From assembly GCF_008905045.1 (NCBI RefSeq), contig NZ_VWMY01000002.1:14083-78082 (forward strand): a stretch of 64,000 nt of DNA. Reading direction: 5' to 3'. A program made the translations under genes and the position numbers. Below, piece by piece: positions 36,369 through 45,387 of this stretch (its first letter is position 1; each line of letters starts with the position of its first letter). The notes below the pieces were generated by a model, which saw only the letters and a list, made by a program, of their open reading frames with translations, had not been told where the DNA came from and ran no database searches. The DNA is from Streptomyces albicerus. GTDB lineage: Bacteria > Actinomycetota > Actinomycetes > Streptomycetales > Streptomycetaceae.

Positions 36369-37379
36369 GTGAACAGGCTCGGCCGCAGCGGCGTCGAGAT
36401 CACCGCCCTGGCCCTCGGCACCGCCGGCATCGGGAACCTCTACACCGAGGTCGGCGACGAGCAGGCGTACGCGACCGTGCACGCCGCCTGGGACGCGGGC
36501 ATCCGGTACTTCGACACCGCGCCGCACTACGGCATCGGCCTGTCCGAACGACGCCTTGGGGCGGCCCTGCGCGAGCGCCCGCGGTCGGCGTACACGATCT
36601 CGACCAAGGCGGGCCGCCGCCTGGAGCCCACCGAAGCGGGCGGCGACGACCTGGCCAACGGCTTCGCCGTGCCGGCCACGCACCGCCGCGTGTGGGACTT
36701 CAGCGCGGACGGCGTACGCCGCAGTCTGGACGCCAGTCTGGAACGGCTCGGCCTCGACCGGGTGGACGTCGTCTACCTCCACGACCCCGACGACCACGCC
36801 GAACAGGCCTTCCGCGAGGGCTACCCGGCCCTGGAGAAACTCCGCTCGGAGGGCGTGGTGGGCGCGATCGGCGCGGGCATGAACCAGGCCGAGATGCTCA
36901 CCCGCTTCGTCCGCGACACGGACGTCGACGTGGTGCTGTGCGCCGGGCGCTACACCCTCCTCGACCAGCGGGCGCTGACCGAACTGCTGCCGGCCGCGCA
37001 GCGGCGCGGGGTATCGGTCGTGATCGGCGGCGCTTTCAACTCCGGCCTGCTGGCCGACCCGAAGCCCGGAGCGACGTACAACTACGCGGCCGCACCACCC
37101 GAGTTGCTGGACCGCGCCCTGGCCCTCAAGGCGGTGGCCGACCGGCACGGCACCACCCTGCGGGCCGCCGCCCTGGCCTTCTGCGCCGCCCACCCGGCCG
37201 TCGCGGGCGTCCTCGTCGGCGCCCGGTCACCGCACGAAGTCCGCGACTGCGCCGAGCAGTTCGCGGCGCCGGTGCCCGCGGCCTTCTGGCAGGAGCTGCG
37301 GGACGCGGATCTCCTGCCCGCCGAAGCTCCCGTGCCCGGCGAGAAGCCGTCCGAGGAGTCGCCCGAGGAGCCGTCATGA
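36369..37379 (+). CDS. aldo/keto reductase, probable L-fucose dehydrogenase
   Basis: A 336-residue AKR barrel: LALGTAGIGNLY, FDTAPHYGIGLSERRLG (catalytic Asp and Tyr), TISTKAGR (Lys) and VDVVYLHDPDD (His) form the tetrad, with the C-terminal NADP/NAD-binding GVLVGARSPHEV. It resembles the L-fucose/D-threo-aldose 1-dehydrogenase group, which forms the lactone from L-fucose. The start is ambiguous: GTG 36369 (NRLGRSGVEIT) fits the domain start, while TTG 36357 lies closer to GAGAGGG but with a very short spacer. The acidic Glu/Pro tail (EKPSEESPEEPS) is unusual. The stop overlaps the mutarotase start. Confidence 0.85.
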   Translation: MNRLGRSGVEITALALGTAGIGNLYTEVGDEQAYATVHAAWDAGIRYFDTAPHYGIGLSERRLGAALRERPRSAYTISTKAGRRLEPTEAGGDDLANGFAVPATHRRVWDFSADGVRRSLDASLERLGLDRVDVVYLHDPDDHAEQAFREGYPALEKLRSEGVVGAIGAGMNQAEMLTRFVRDTDVDVVLCAGRYTLLDQRALTELLPAAQRRGVSVVIGGAFNSGLLADPKPGATYNYAAAPPELLDRALALKAVADRHGTTLRAAALAFCAAHPAVAGVLVGARSPHEVRDCAEQFAAPVPAAFWQELRDADLLPAEAPVPGEKPSEESPEEPS

Positions 37380-37690
37380 GAGTCGCCCTGCACACCAAGG
37401 TCCGCGCCGACCGTGTCGCCGAGTACGAGGCCGCCCACCGCGAGGTCCCCGAGGAACTCACGGACGCGATCCGCGTCGCCGGCGCCACCTCCTGGACGAT
37501 CTGGCGCAGCGGCACCGATCTGTTCCACGTCCTGGAGTGCGAGGACTACCCGGGACTGCTCGCCGAGCTGGAGAAACTGCCGGTCAACATCGCCTGGCAG
37601 GCCCGGATGGCGGAGTTGCTCGACGTGGTGCACGACTACTCGGCCGAGGGTTCGGAGGCGGGGCTGCCGGTCGTGTGGGAGCTGCCATGA
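37376..37690 (+). CDS. L-fucose/L-rhamnose mutarotase (RhaM-like)
   Basis: A 104-residue ferredoxin-fold protein of the L-rhamnose mutarotase family. The N-terminal ALHTKVRADRVAEYEAAH carries the catalytic His, followed by ATSWTIWRSGTDLFHVLEC and the Trp-containing VNIAWQARM. It interconverts anomers of a 6-deoxy sugar so that the dehydrogenase receives the right form. ATGA overlaps exist at both ends with the reductase and lactonase genes, so it is firmly inside the operon. Fucose is preferred over rhamnose because of the fuconate dehydratase nearby. Confidence 0.88.
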   Translation: MRVALHTKVRADRVAEYEAAHREVPEELTDAIRVAGATSWTIWRSGTDLFHVLECEDYPGLLAELEKLPVNIAWQARMAELLDVVHDYSAEGSEAGLPVVWELP

Positions 37691-38541
37691 CGGGACGTAC
37701 GGCTGCCGTCGACGCCCACCATCATGTGTGGGACCTCTCCGTACGGGACCAGGACTGGATCACCGGACCCGAACTGGCGCCCATCAGAAGGAACTTCGCC
37801 CTCGAGGACCTGGAACCACAGGCGCACGCCGCCGGAGTCTCCCGAACCGTCCTCGTGCAGACGATCACGGTGGCGGAGGAGACCCCGGAGTTCCTGGCCC
37901 TCGCCGAGGGCAGCGACCTGATCGCCGGAGTCGTCGGCTGGACCGACCTCACCCACCCCGGCGTGGCCGACGAGCTGTCCCGGCTGCGAGACCTGCCGGG
38001 CGGCCGCCACCTCAAGGGCATCCGCCACCAGGTCCAGGGCGAGCCGGACCCCGAATGGCTCCTGCGCGAGGACGTACGCCGCGGACTGACAGCCGTCGCC
38101 GCGGCGGGCCTCGTCCACGACCTGGTCGTCCTCCCGCACCAACTCCCCTCCTGCGTACGGGCGGCCCAGCGCCACCCCGAACTCACCTTCGTGCTGGACC
38201 ACTTGGGCAAACCACCCATCGCCTCGGGCGAGCGGGAACCCTGGGCCACCGACATCCGCGCACTCGCCGCCCTGCCGAACACCGTCTGCAAACTGTCCGG
38301 AATGGTCACGGAGGCGAACCCGAAGGACTGGGCGGTGAGCGACCTGGCACCCTACGCGGACACGGCGCTGGAGGCCTTCGGCCCGAGCCGCATCATGTTC
38401 GGCTCCGACTGGCCGGTGTGCACGCTCGTCGCCTCGTACGCCGAAGTCGCCCACATCACCGCCCAGTTGACCGAGAAGCTCAGCGAGAGCGAGCGCGAGG
38501 AGATCTTCGCGGGCACCGCGACCCGTGTCTACGACCTCTGA
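37687..38541 (+). CDS. L-fuconolactonase (amidohydrolase family)
   Basis: A 284-residue amidohydrolase of the COG3618 type: AVDAHHHVWDLS gives the N-terminal HxH motif, KGIRHQVQGE, FVLDHLGKPPIA supplies the central His, and RIMFGSDWPVC the C-terminal Asp. This set is characteristic of L-fuconolactone and L-rhamnonolactone hydrolases, opening the lactone to L-fuconate. It overlaps the mutarotase stop (ATGA) and is the last gene of the operon; its 3' end overlaps the convergent lipase-maturation-factor gene by 13 bases. No terminator hairpin was found in the overlap. Confidence 0.9.
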   Translation: MTGRTAAVDAHHHVWDLSVRDQDWITGPELAPIRRNFALEDLEPQAHAAGVSRTVLVQTITVAEETPEFLALAEGSDLIAGVVGWTDLTHPGVADELSRLRDLPGGRHLKGIRHQVQGEPDPEWLLREDVRRGLTAVAAAGLVHDLVVLPHQLPSCVRAAQRHPELTFVLDHLGKPPIASGEREPWATDIRALAALPNTVCKLSGMVTEANPKDWAVSDLAPYADTALEAFGPSRIMFGSDWPVCTLVASYAEVAHITAQLTEKLSESEREEIFAGTATRVYDL

Positions 38542-39950
38542 GCCATGGCGTCCAGCCGCGTCGGCGGCAGGAAGTCCCGTACGTACGTCCGCTCCCAGCA
38601 GGCGCCCGTCTCCCGCAGTTCCTGCCAGGTGGTGTACCGGTAGCGGAAGAGGCGGGCCCGGACGTAGCGGGGCGGTGCGTCCGGTGGGAACGGGGAGCGG
38701 CGCAGGAGCCGCAGCGTGTCGCGGTCGTTCTCCAGGAGCCGCTCCATCAGGCCGGCGAACCACGAGCCGGCGTAGGCGGGGGAGAGGGCGGCGAACCACA
38801 TCAGCCAGTCGAGCCGCAGATGGTACGGGGCGAACTGGCGCGGCCAGTGGCGTGGATCGCCCGGCTTGCCCTTGAACTCGTACTCGCGCCAGTCCGCGTC
38901 CTCGCGCGGTACGTCGTCGGCCGTGCCCTCGACCACCACCTCGTACCGGATCCGGCTGACGCTGCCGAACGCCCCGTACGTGTTCACCAGGTGGAGGGGG
39001 TCGAAGGAGCGGTTCATGATCTGGCGGCGGGAGATCATGTTGCGGACCGGGTGGTAGCTCAGCGCCAGGAGCAGTGCGGCGACCGCGAGGACCACGACCT
39101 CGTACCAGAGCGGGGCGTCGGGGACGCCCGGGGCCGTGCCGGGGAGTTCCAGGGCCGATACGGCCAGCACGATCGTGATCCAGTTCAGCCAGGAGAAGTT
39201 GCCGGACAGGACCAGCCACAGTTGGGTGACGATCATCAGCGATGCCGCGGCCGTGGCGATGGGCTGCGGGGTGAACAGCAGGACGGGTACGACGAGTTGG
39301 GTGAAGTGGTTGGCGGCCACCTCGACCCGGTGGAACGGCTTCGGGAGATGGTGGAAGAACCAGCTCAGCGGGCCCGGCATCGGCTGCGTCTCGTGGTGGT
39401 GGTCGAGGCAGGTCAGCTTGCGCCAGCACTCGTCGCCGCGCATCTTGATCAGTCCCGCCCCGAACTCGACGCGGAACAGGATCCAGCGCAGCAGGAACAG
39501 GACCACGATCGGCGGGGCGATCTCGTCGTTGCCCAGGAAGACCGCGAGAAAGCCGGTCTCCAGGAGCAGGGACTCCCAGCCGAAGGCGTACCAGGTCTGG
39601 CCGACGTTCACGATCGACAGGTAGAGGACCCACGGGACGAGCCAGAGCACCATGGCGCCCCAGAGCGGCAGTTGACCGTCCAGTCCGGCGATGAGCGCCA
39701 CCGACACCGCGCAGCCGGTCCAGGCCCAGGCCGCGAAGAAGCGGTCGGAGTAGTGGAAGTGGAACACGCTCGGCGCCTGCCGGAACGGCACTCGCGCCAC
39801 GAACCGGGGCACCGGCAGCATGCCGCGCTCACCGAGCAGCGCGCGGAACTGCAGCGCCGCGCTCAGGAACGCGACGAGATAGAGCACGGCCAGAGCCCGC
39901 TGGAAGACGATCCGGCTCGTCCAGTACTCGGGGGCTGTGAACCACTCCAC
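38529..39950 (-). CDS. lipase maturation factor family membrane protein
   Basis: A 473-residue membrane protein with about eight predicted helices and the family marks WFTAPEYWTSRIVFQR, NVGQTWYAFGWESLLLE, FRVEFGAGLIKMRGDECW, HHHETQPMPGPLSWFFHH and NTYGAFGSVSRIRYEVV. The C-terminal soluble part includes QFAPYHLRLDWLMWFAAL. Animal LMF1 assists lipase folding; the bacterial function is unknown. GTG 39950 is preferred over ATG 39974 because GGGAAGGGAG lies 8 bases upstream and family members begin near WFTAP. It is divergent from a lipoprotein gene. Confidence 0.88.
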   Translation of the reverse strand: MEWFTAPEYWTSRIVFQRALAVLYLVAFLSAALQFRALLGERGMLPVPRFVARVPFRQAPSVFHFHYSDRFFAAWAWTGCAVSVALIAGLDGQLPLWGAMVLWLVPWVLYLSIVNVGQTWYAFGWESLLLETGFLAVFLGNDEIAPPIVVLFLLRWILFRVEFGAGLIKMRGDECWRKLTCLDHHHETQPMPGPLSWFFHHLPKPFHRVEVAANHFTQLVVPVLLFTPQPIATAAASLMIVTQLWLVLSGNFSWLNWITIVLAVSALELPGTAPGVPDAPLWYEVVVLAVAALLLALSYHPVRNMISRRQIMNRSFDPLHLVNTYGAFGSVSRIRYEVVVEGTADDVPREDADWREYEFKGKPGDPRHWPRQFAPYHLRLDWLMWFAALSPAYAGSWFAGLMERLLENDRDTLRLLRRSPFPPDAPPRYVRARLFRYRYTTWQELRETGACWERTYVRDFLPPTRLDAMAQRS

Positions 39951-40086
39951 GGCGCTTGCTCCCTTCCCTTCCATTGTGACGCTGCGTGACTCTCTCGGCT
40001 TGCGGGGTTCCCGGGACCGGCGCAGACAATGGTGGACATATTGGCCGGAATGGACCGGGATTGACGGGGACGGACGGGAGAACGTG

Positions 40087-41370
40087 GTGCACATACCCAC
40101 CAGAACCCTCGTCACGGCCTGCGCGCTCTCCGCGGCGCTCCTCGTCGCGGGCTGCGGCGGCGACGAGGACACGGCGTCCCGCACCTCCGGCACCGTCGAC
40201 GGCGAGGTCTTCCTCCAGCCGGTCGCGGCCCAGGGCCCGGACCCCTTCACCGGCTCCACGGCCACGACGACCGCGACCCCGCCCCCCGTCACCCGTACGC
40301 CCCAGTCGCCGCCCACCACGGGCAGCGCCCCGGCCACGGCGGAAGGCGCACGGTCCGTCTCGGGCGCCACACCGGGCCTCTACGGCGGCACCCAGCGAGT
40401 CGGCAGCTGCGACGTCCAACGGCAGATCCGCTTCCTCACCGCCGACCAGGCCAAGGCACGCGCCTTCGCGCAGGCCGCCGGCGTCTCCCAGCCCGGCATC
40501 CCCGACTATCTGCGCGGCCTGACCTCGGTCGTGCTGCGCGCCGACACCAGGGTCACCAACCACGGCTTCCGGGACGGCCGGCCGACCAGCTACCAGTCCG
40601 TACTCCAGGCCGGCACCGCCGTCCTCGTCGACAACCGCGGCGTACCGCGCGTGCGCTGCGCCTGCGGCAACCCGCTGAAGCCGCCGGTCGCCTTCGAGGG
40701 AACCCCGGGACACAACGGCAGCCCCTGGCCGGGCTACCGGCCCGCCAAGGTCATCGTGGTGACCCCGGCCCCGCAGATGATCGTCAACATCACGATCATC
40801 AACATCCAGAACAACACGTGGATCGAGCGGAGGATCGGCGACCACGACGGCGACGAGGACCGCGTCGTGCCGCCGCCCGTCGACGACCCGGAGAGCCGGA
40901 GCCCGGGCATGTCGTCGCTGTCGCCCGATGAGTCGTCGCCCGATGGTTCATCGGAAACCCCCGACGAGTCCCTGAGCCCCGACGAGTCACCGACCGACTG
41001 CGTCACGCCGACCGTGACCGTCACCCCGGGCGAGCCGGACGAGCCCCCGACCGAGGAGCCCATGGACCCCTCGACCCCAGAGGACTGCCCCACTGCCACC
41101 GTCACAGCCACACCGGAAACCCCGGGCGACGAGCCGCTCCCGCCTCCCGATGAGAACACCGCCCCGGAGACGGAGACGCTGCCCGACACGACGGTGCCCG
41201 ACGAGTCCGACGTCGTGGAGCCCGAGCCGCCCCTGGATTCCTCGGAGGACTCCCCGGAGAGCGAGGTCGGCCCCGACAGCGTCCCGGACAGCGCCGACGT
41301 ACCCGACGGCGGCGGCCTCATCCCCGACGAGTCGAGCGTGGACTCGGCTCTCGACACGCTGGACAGCTGA
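40087..41370 (+). CDS. DUF6777-type lipoprotein with long acidic Ser/Pro tail
   Basis: A 427-residue exported lipoprotein. The signal ends LLVAGC (Cys23). A Thr/Pro linker precedes the conserved domain (residues about 95-215): YGGTQRVGSCDVQRQIRFL, ADTRVTNHGFRDG, QAGTAVLVDNRGVPRVRC and ACGNPLKPPV, including three Cys. From about residue 265 the protein is low-complexity, dominated by Asp, Glu, Ser, Pro and Thr with repeated SPDESS-like units and TVTVTP/TATVTATP. GTG 40087 has GGGAG 6 bases upstream. This domain family is largely actinobacterial; no function is known. It might anchor at the membrane and project through the wall. Confidence 0.85.
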   Translation: MHIPTRTLVTACALSAALLVAGCGGDEDTASRTSGTVDGEVFLQPVAAQGPDPFTGSTATTTATPPPVTRTPQSPPTTGSAPATAEGARSVSGATPGLYGGTQRVGSCDVQRQIRFLTADQAKARAFAQAAGVSQPGIPDYLRGLTSVVLRADTRVTNHGFRDGRPTSYQSVLQAGTAVLVDNRGVPRVRCACGNPLKPPVAFEGTPGHNGSPWPGYRPAKVIVVTPAPQMIVNITIINIQNNTWIERRIGDHDGDEDRVVPPPVDDPESRSPGMSSLSPDESSPDGSSETPDESLSPDESPTDCVTPTVTVTPGEPDEPPTEEPMDPSTPEDCPTATVTATPETPGDEPLPPPDENTAPETETLPDTTVPDESDVVEPEPPLDSSEDSPESEVGPDSVPDSADVPDGGGLIPDESSVDSALDTLDS

Positions 41371-41430
41371 GTGGTCCGTCGGCGATACCCACAAGTCGAA
41401 TATTCGGCCAAATCCTGGCAAGGTAAGGCC

Positions 41431-43506
41431 ATGGTTGATCGGGGAGCGAGCGCCCTGTCACTCCCGGACGACTGGCCCGCCCACCCGGATCCGATCCTGG
41501 CGCTCAACCGCATGGGCAGCTTCGACTGGGACCTCGACACCGGCCTCATGCATATGGATGCCGTGGCCCACGAGATCTTCGACGTGCGCTCCGACGAGTA
41601 CGACGGCCGCCCCGACACGCTGTCCATACGGGTGCCCCCGACGGAGGCCCGCCGCCTCGACGCCCATGTCTCCCAGGCCATCAAGGACGGCAGCGAGAAC
41701 TACGGGGCGTACTTCCGCGTCCGCCGCCGTGACGGCACCCTGCGCTGGACCCACACCCAGGGCTACATCCGGCGCGACGAGACGGGCCGGCCGCGCCGCA
41801 TCATCGGCATCATCCGCGACGCCACCCAGGAACTCAGCGAGGCCGAGGCCCGCCGCGAGCAGGCAGCTCTGGACGAGGCCCGCCGCCAGCAGACGAACGT
41901 CGTGCAGATCACCACCGCGGCGCTCGCGCACGCCCACACGGTCCAGGACGTCATCGACGTCCTCAAGGACACCCACGGCGTCACCCATCTCGGTGCGACC
42001 AGTCTGGTCATGGGCCTGGTCGAGGCGGGCCGGATCCGGCTGGTCGCCGAGGGCCCCGAGGGCAGCTTCGTGCCGGGCACCCTGGTCACCCGTATCGACG
42101 AGCAGTACCCGATGAGCGAGGTCGTGCGCACCCTCGCCCCGCGCTTCATCGAGTCGCCGGAGGAGTTCGCCGAGTCGTACCCGCTGCTGTGGCCGCACAT
42201 CACCGACCTGGACATCACCTCGGCCGCCTATCTGCCGCTCATCGCACAGGCCAGGCCCATCGGTGCCATGGGGCTGCTCTACAACGACCGGCGCGGCTTC
42301 TCCGCCGAGGACCGCAACGTCCTCGTCGCGCTCGGCAGCAGCATCGCGCAGAGCCTCCAGCGGGCCATGTTCTACGAACAGGAGAAGGACCTCGCGCAGG
42401 GCCTCCAGCAGGCCATGCTGCCGCGCTCCATCCCCAGCGTTCCCGGCGCCGACATCGCCGTGCGCTACCGCTCCGGCTCCGTCGGCCGGGACATCGGCGG
42501 CGACTGGTACGACGTCATCCCGCTGCCGGGCGGCCGCGTCGGCGCCGTCATCGGCGACGTCCAGGGCCACGACACGCACGCGGCCGCCGTCATGGGCCAG
42601 CTGCGGATCGTCCTGCGCGCCTACGCGGCCGAGGGCCATGCCCCCGCCACTGTCATGGCCCGCGCCTCCGTCTTCCTGCACGAACTCGACACCGAACGCT
42701 TCGCGACCTGCCTGTACGCGGAGGCCGACCTGTCCACCGGCGTGATGCAGGTCGTCAGGGCGGGCCACATCGACGCGCTGGTCCGTGACACGGACCGCAG
42801 CTGCCACAGACTCCCCGTCGAAGGAGGCCTGCCGCTCGGCCTGTCCGCCGAGTTCGGGCGCCTCGAATACCCGGTCAACACCATCGAACTCGACCCCGGC
42901 CAGACCCTGCTGCTGTGCACCGACGGCCTCGTCGAACAGCCCGGGATCGATCTCGACGAGGGCATGCGGACCCTCCGGGCGCTCATCTCCACGGGCCCCG
43001 ACGACGTACGCGACCTCGCCGACCGGCTCATCGACGTGGCCGAGGAACGCGGCGGCGAGGACGACGTGGCGCTGCTTCTGCTGCGCCGCATAGGTCTCGA
43101 CGCGCAGCGTTCCGGCGGTCGGCTCCAGCAGCTCGTCGGGCCCGGCGATCCCGAGGCGCTCGCCGAGTCCCGGCACATGATCCGTGCGGCTGTGCGCGCC
43201 TGGGGGGCGCGTGAAAAGGCTGACGACATCGAGTTGGTCGCGGATGAGTTGATCACCAATGCCCTGATGCACACGGAGGGCTCCGCCATCGTGACGTTGC
43301 GCGTCCTCGCGGGTTCCGACCGGCGCATCCGTGTCGAGGTGGAGGACGCGTCGAGCGCGCTGCCGCGGCGGCGGGAGGCGGGGGAGTCCGGGGTTTCCGG
43401 GCGGGGGCTGCTGTTGGTGGACCGGCTCGCGGATGTGTGGGGTGTGGAGGCGCGGGGCGGAGGCAAGTGTGTGTGGTGCGAGTTCTTGGCGTCGGACCGG
43501 GAGTGA
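41431..43506 (+). CDS. PAS-GAF-PP2C phosphatase with C-terminal ATPase (RsbU/RsbW-like)
   Basis: A 691-residue regulator. Domains: PAS (about 20-130, FDWDLDTGLMHMD to RRIIGIIRDAT), GAF (about 150-300, AYLPLIAQARPIGAMGLLY), SpoIIE-type PP2C (about 320-545: LQQAMLPRSIP, DIGGDWYDVIPL, IGDVQGHDTHAA, CTDGLVEQPG, EDDVALLLLR) and a serine-kinase-like HATPase (about 570-690: ELVADELITNALMHTEG, GRGLLLVDRLADVWG). Having both phosphatase and anti-sigma-type kinase folds in one protein is common in Streptomyces and suggests control of a stress sigma cascade. ATG 41431 is chosen because the PAS domain follows directly. No partner is encoded beside it. Confidence 0.92.
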   Translation: MVDRGASALSLPDDWPAHPDPILALNRMGSFDWDLDTGLMHMDAVAHEIFDVRSDEYDGRPDTLSIRVPPTEARRLDAHVSQAIKDGSENYGAYFRVRRRDGTLRWTHTQGYIRRDETGRPRRIIGIIRDATQELSEAEARREQAALDEARRQQTNVVQITTAALAHAHTVQDVIDVLKDTHGVTHLGATSLVMGLVEAGRIRLVAEGPEGSFVPGTLVTRIDEQYPMSEVVRTLAPRFIESPEEFAESYPLLWPHITDLDITSAAYLPLIAQARPIGAMGLLYNDRRGFSAEDRNVLVALGSSIAQSLQRAMFYEQEKDLAQGLQQAMLPRSIPSVPGADIAVRYRSGSVGRDIGGDWYDVIPLPGGRVGAVIGDVQGHDTHAAAVMGQLRIVLRAYAAEGHAPATVMARASVFLHELDTERFATCLYAEADLSTGVMQVVRAGHIDALVRDTDRSCHRLPVEGGLPLGLSAEFGRLEYPVNTIELDPGQTLLLCTDGLVEQPGIDLDEGMRTLRALISTGPDDVRDLADRLIDVAEERGGEDDVALLLLRRIGLDAQRSGGRLQQLVGPGDPEALAESRHMIRAAVRAWGAREKADDIELVADELITNALMHTEGSAIVTLRVLAGSDRRIRVEVEDASSALPRRREAGESGVSGRGLLLVDRLADVWGVEARGGGKCVWCEFLASDRE

Positions 43507-43534
43507 GTGGGGTGGGGCCGGTCGGTTGTTACGT

Positions 43535-43607
43535 GCGGGCCGTCTGTGGCTGATCGCGCCCACGCGGCGGAGCCGCGTAGTGTCACAGCCCCGCGCCCCT
43601 GACGAGG
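43535..43607 (-). repeat. dispersed intergenic repeat, copy 5 (long variant, inverted)
   Basis: Read on the minus strand: CAGGGGCGCGGGGCTGTGAC, then ACTACGCGGCTCCGCCGCG, TGGGCGCGATCA and GACGGCCCGC. It matches copy 4 (29542-29620) at nearly every position, including the CTGTGACA and GCGGCTCCGCCGC insert. It sits between the PP2C gene and the Fpg-like gene. Confidence 0.8.
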
Positions 43608-43628
43608 CACTGATGGCACCCTGGATCT

Positions 43629-44492
43629 ATGCCGGAGCTGCCTGAAGTCGAAGCGCTGAAGGACTTTCTGGCCGACCACCTCGTCGGTCACGAGATCGTG
43701 CGCGTGCTGCCCGTAGCGATCAGTGTGCTGAAGACGTACGAGCCGCCGCTCACCGCCCTCGAAGGGCGGGAGGTCGTGGCCGTGCACCGGCACGGCAAGT
43801 TCCTGGATCTGGAGACGGACGGCGGGCCGCGCTTTGTGACGCATCTGGCGCGTGCGGGCTGGCTGCAGTGGAAGGACCGGCTGCCCGACGGGCCGCCGCG
43901 GCCGGGCAAGGGGCCGCTGGCGATGCGTGTCGCCCTGGAGACCGGCGAGGGCTTCGACCTCACGGAGGCGGGCACTCAGAAGCGGCTGGCGGTGTACGTC
44001 GTACGGGACCCGGGCGAGGTGCCGGGCATCGCCCGCCTCGGCCCGGACCCGCTGGCCGACGACTTCGACGAGACCCGTTTCGCGAAGCTGCTGGACGGCG
44101 AGCGCCGGCAGCTCAAGGGTGCACTGCGCGACCAGAGCCTGATCGCGGGAGTGGGGAACGCCTACAGTGACGAGATCCTGCACGCCGCGAAGATGTCGCC
44201 CTTCAAGCTTGCCTCCAGCCTGACTCCGGAGGAGAGACGGCGGCTGTACGAGGCGCTGCGCAGCACGCTCAGCGAGGCCGTCGAGCGTTCCCACGGGCTC
44301 GCCGCGGGCCGGCTGAAGGCCGAGAAGAAGAGCGGCCTGCGCGTCCACGGCCGCACCGGGGAGCCCTGTCCGGTCTGTGGGGACACCATCCGCGAGGTCT
44401 CCTTCAGCGACTCGTCCCTCCAGTACTGCCCGACCTGCCAGACGGGCGGCAAGCCCCTCGCCGACCGGAGGATGTCCAAGTTCCTGAAGTAG
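43629..44492 (+). CDS. Fpg/Nei-family DNA glycosylase
   Basis: A 287-residue base-excision-repair enzyme. The N-terminal PELPEVEALKDFL supplies the catalytic Pro and Glu, and HGKFLDLE the conserved Lys. The helix-two-turn-helix is SLIAGVGNAYSDEILHAA, and the zinc finger is CPVCGDTIREV plus YCPTCQTGGKPLADRR. All functional blocks are present, so it should be active in removing oxidised bases. The central part (FVTHLARAGWLQW) is shorter than in Fpg, placing it with the actinobacterial Nei/Fpg paralogues. The ATG at 43629 is forced because Pro2 must follow the start. Confidence 0.93.
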   Translation: MPELPEVEALKDFLADHLVGHEIVRVLPVAISVLKTYEPPLTALEGREVVAVHRHGKFLDLETDGGPRFVTHLARAGWLQWKDRLPDGPPRPGKGPLAMRVALETGEGFDLTEAGTQKRLAVYVVRDPGEVPGIARLGPDPLADDFDETRFAKLLDGERRQLKGALRDQSLIAGVGNAYSDEILHAAKMSPFKLASSLTPEERRRLYEALRSTLSEAVERSHGLAAGRLKAEKKSGLRVHGRTGEPCPVCGDTIREVSFSDSSLQYCPTCQTGGKPLADRRMSKFLK

Positions 44493-44529
44493 CGCACGAG
44501 GACGTGAGGGGCGGTCAGGCGTCCCTGCC

Positions 44530-45192
44530 TCAGGGAGCCTTGAGCGTCACCAGCCGCTGCCCGTCCGTCGCGCGGCGCACCTCGTACCGGGCGATCTCGT
44601 CCGGATGCCACGCGGCCGCGCCCTGCATGGCGTCGGACGGCTTCTTCCCGGGTTCCTTGGGTGCGGTCCAGCTCAGCACGACCTGCTCCGAGTCGTCGTG
44701 GCCGATGGCGACGAGCTCGCAGGGCAGGGCACCGGAGGCGCCCTTGACCTTGAGGCCCACCTCGCTGCCCCAGGCCCGGTTGAGGGTGGTGACCTCGGCC
44801 CACACCCCCGAACCCGGGTCGGTCGCGGCGAGGGTCTCGCCGTTCGAGGCGTCGTTCCCGGTGAAGACCGCGACCGCGGGCCCGCCCACGGCGAACACGA
44901 CGGCGGCGGCGACCGCGAACAGCCAGCGCCTGCGTCCGCTCCGGCGCGTCGAGACGACGTCCTCCAGGAGCCGGTCCAGCAGGGCGGGCCCGGCCTGTGT
45001 CATGGGGTGCACCGACCGCGGCGTTGCCTGGGCGTATGCCTGCAACGACCGTGTGGTGGCTGCCAGTTCATGTATCTGAACCGCACACTGGGGACACTCC
45101 ATGAGGTGGTCCTCGAAGCGGAAGGCATCCGCCTCGTCCAGCACGCCGAGCGCATATGCGCCGACGTCGCGGTGGCGTTCCAGCGACCTCAT
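44530..45192 (-). CDS. zinc-finger anti-sigma factor candidate with one membrane helix
   Basis: A 220-residue protein: N-terminal zf-HC2 domain (LERHRDVGAYALGVLD, then FEDHLMECPQCAVQI with the His-Cys-Cys zinc motif), one transmembrane segment (WLFAVAAAVVFAVGG) near residue 93, and an extracytoplasmic domain (WAEVTTLNRAWGSEVGL). This is the design of membrane anti-sigma factors that hold ECF sigma factors. The ECF sigma gene lies upstream on the same strand, separated by one gene. ATG 45192 precedes the conserved LERHRDVG and has GAGGA upstream; ATG 45297 would add an unlikely lead. Confidence 0.88.
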   Translation of the reverse strand: MRSLERHRDVGAYALGVLDEADAFRFEDHLMECPQCAVQIHELAATTRSLQAYAQATPRSVHPMTQAGPALLDRLLEDVVSTRRSGRRRWLFAVAAAVVFAVGGPAVAVFTGNDASNGETLAATDPGSGVWAEVTTLNRAWGSEVGLKVKGASGALPCELVAIGHDDSEQVVLSWTAPKEPGKKPSDAMQGAAAWHPDEIARYEVRRATDGQRLVTLKAP

Positions 45193-45387
45193 ACCAAATC
45201 CTCGGTGCCGATGGGGTGTGTGTGCGGGGAGTAGCTGCTTGCCCACCGGTACGCAGGAGACCGCCGAATCACTCAAGTCCCGTCGGAAACCAACCAAGAG
45301 ATTCGGAGCGGTCGTGCCCTCGGATTGGTCGAGGTTCAGAAAAAACTGGTCAGGGGAGTAGGTCGGAGAGTCGGTCGGAAAAATCGG

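Noticed and set aside
36357..36369. TTG 36357 as start of the aldo-keto reductase
   Set aside because: The ribosome-site spacer would be only about 3 bases; GTG 36369 matches the domain start better, though the choice is not certain.
40890..41360. Acidic Ser/Pro tail region as a repeat array or CRISPR-like element
   Set aside because: The repeats are codon-level (Asp/Glu/Ser/Pro) within an open reading frame, irregular in length, and have no spacer structure.
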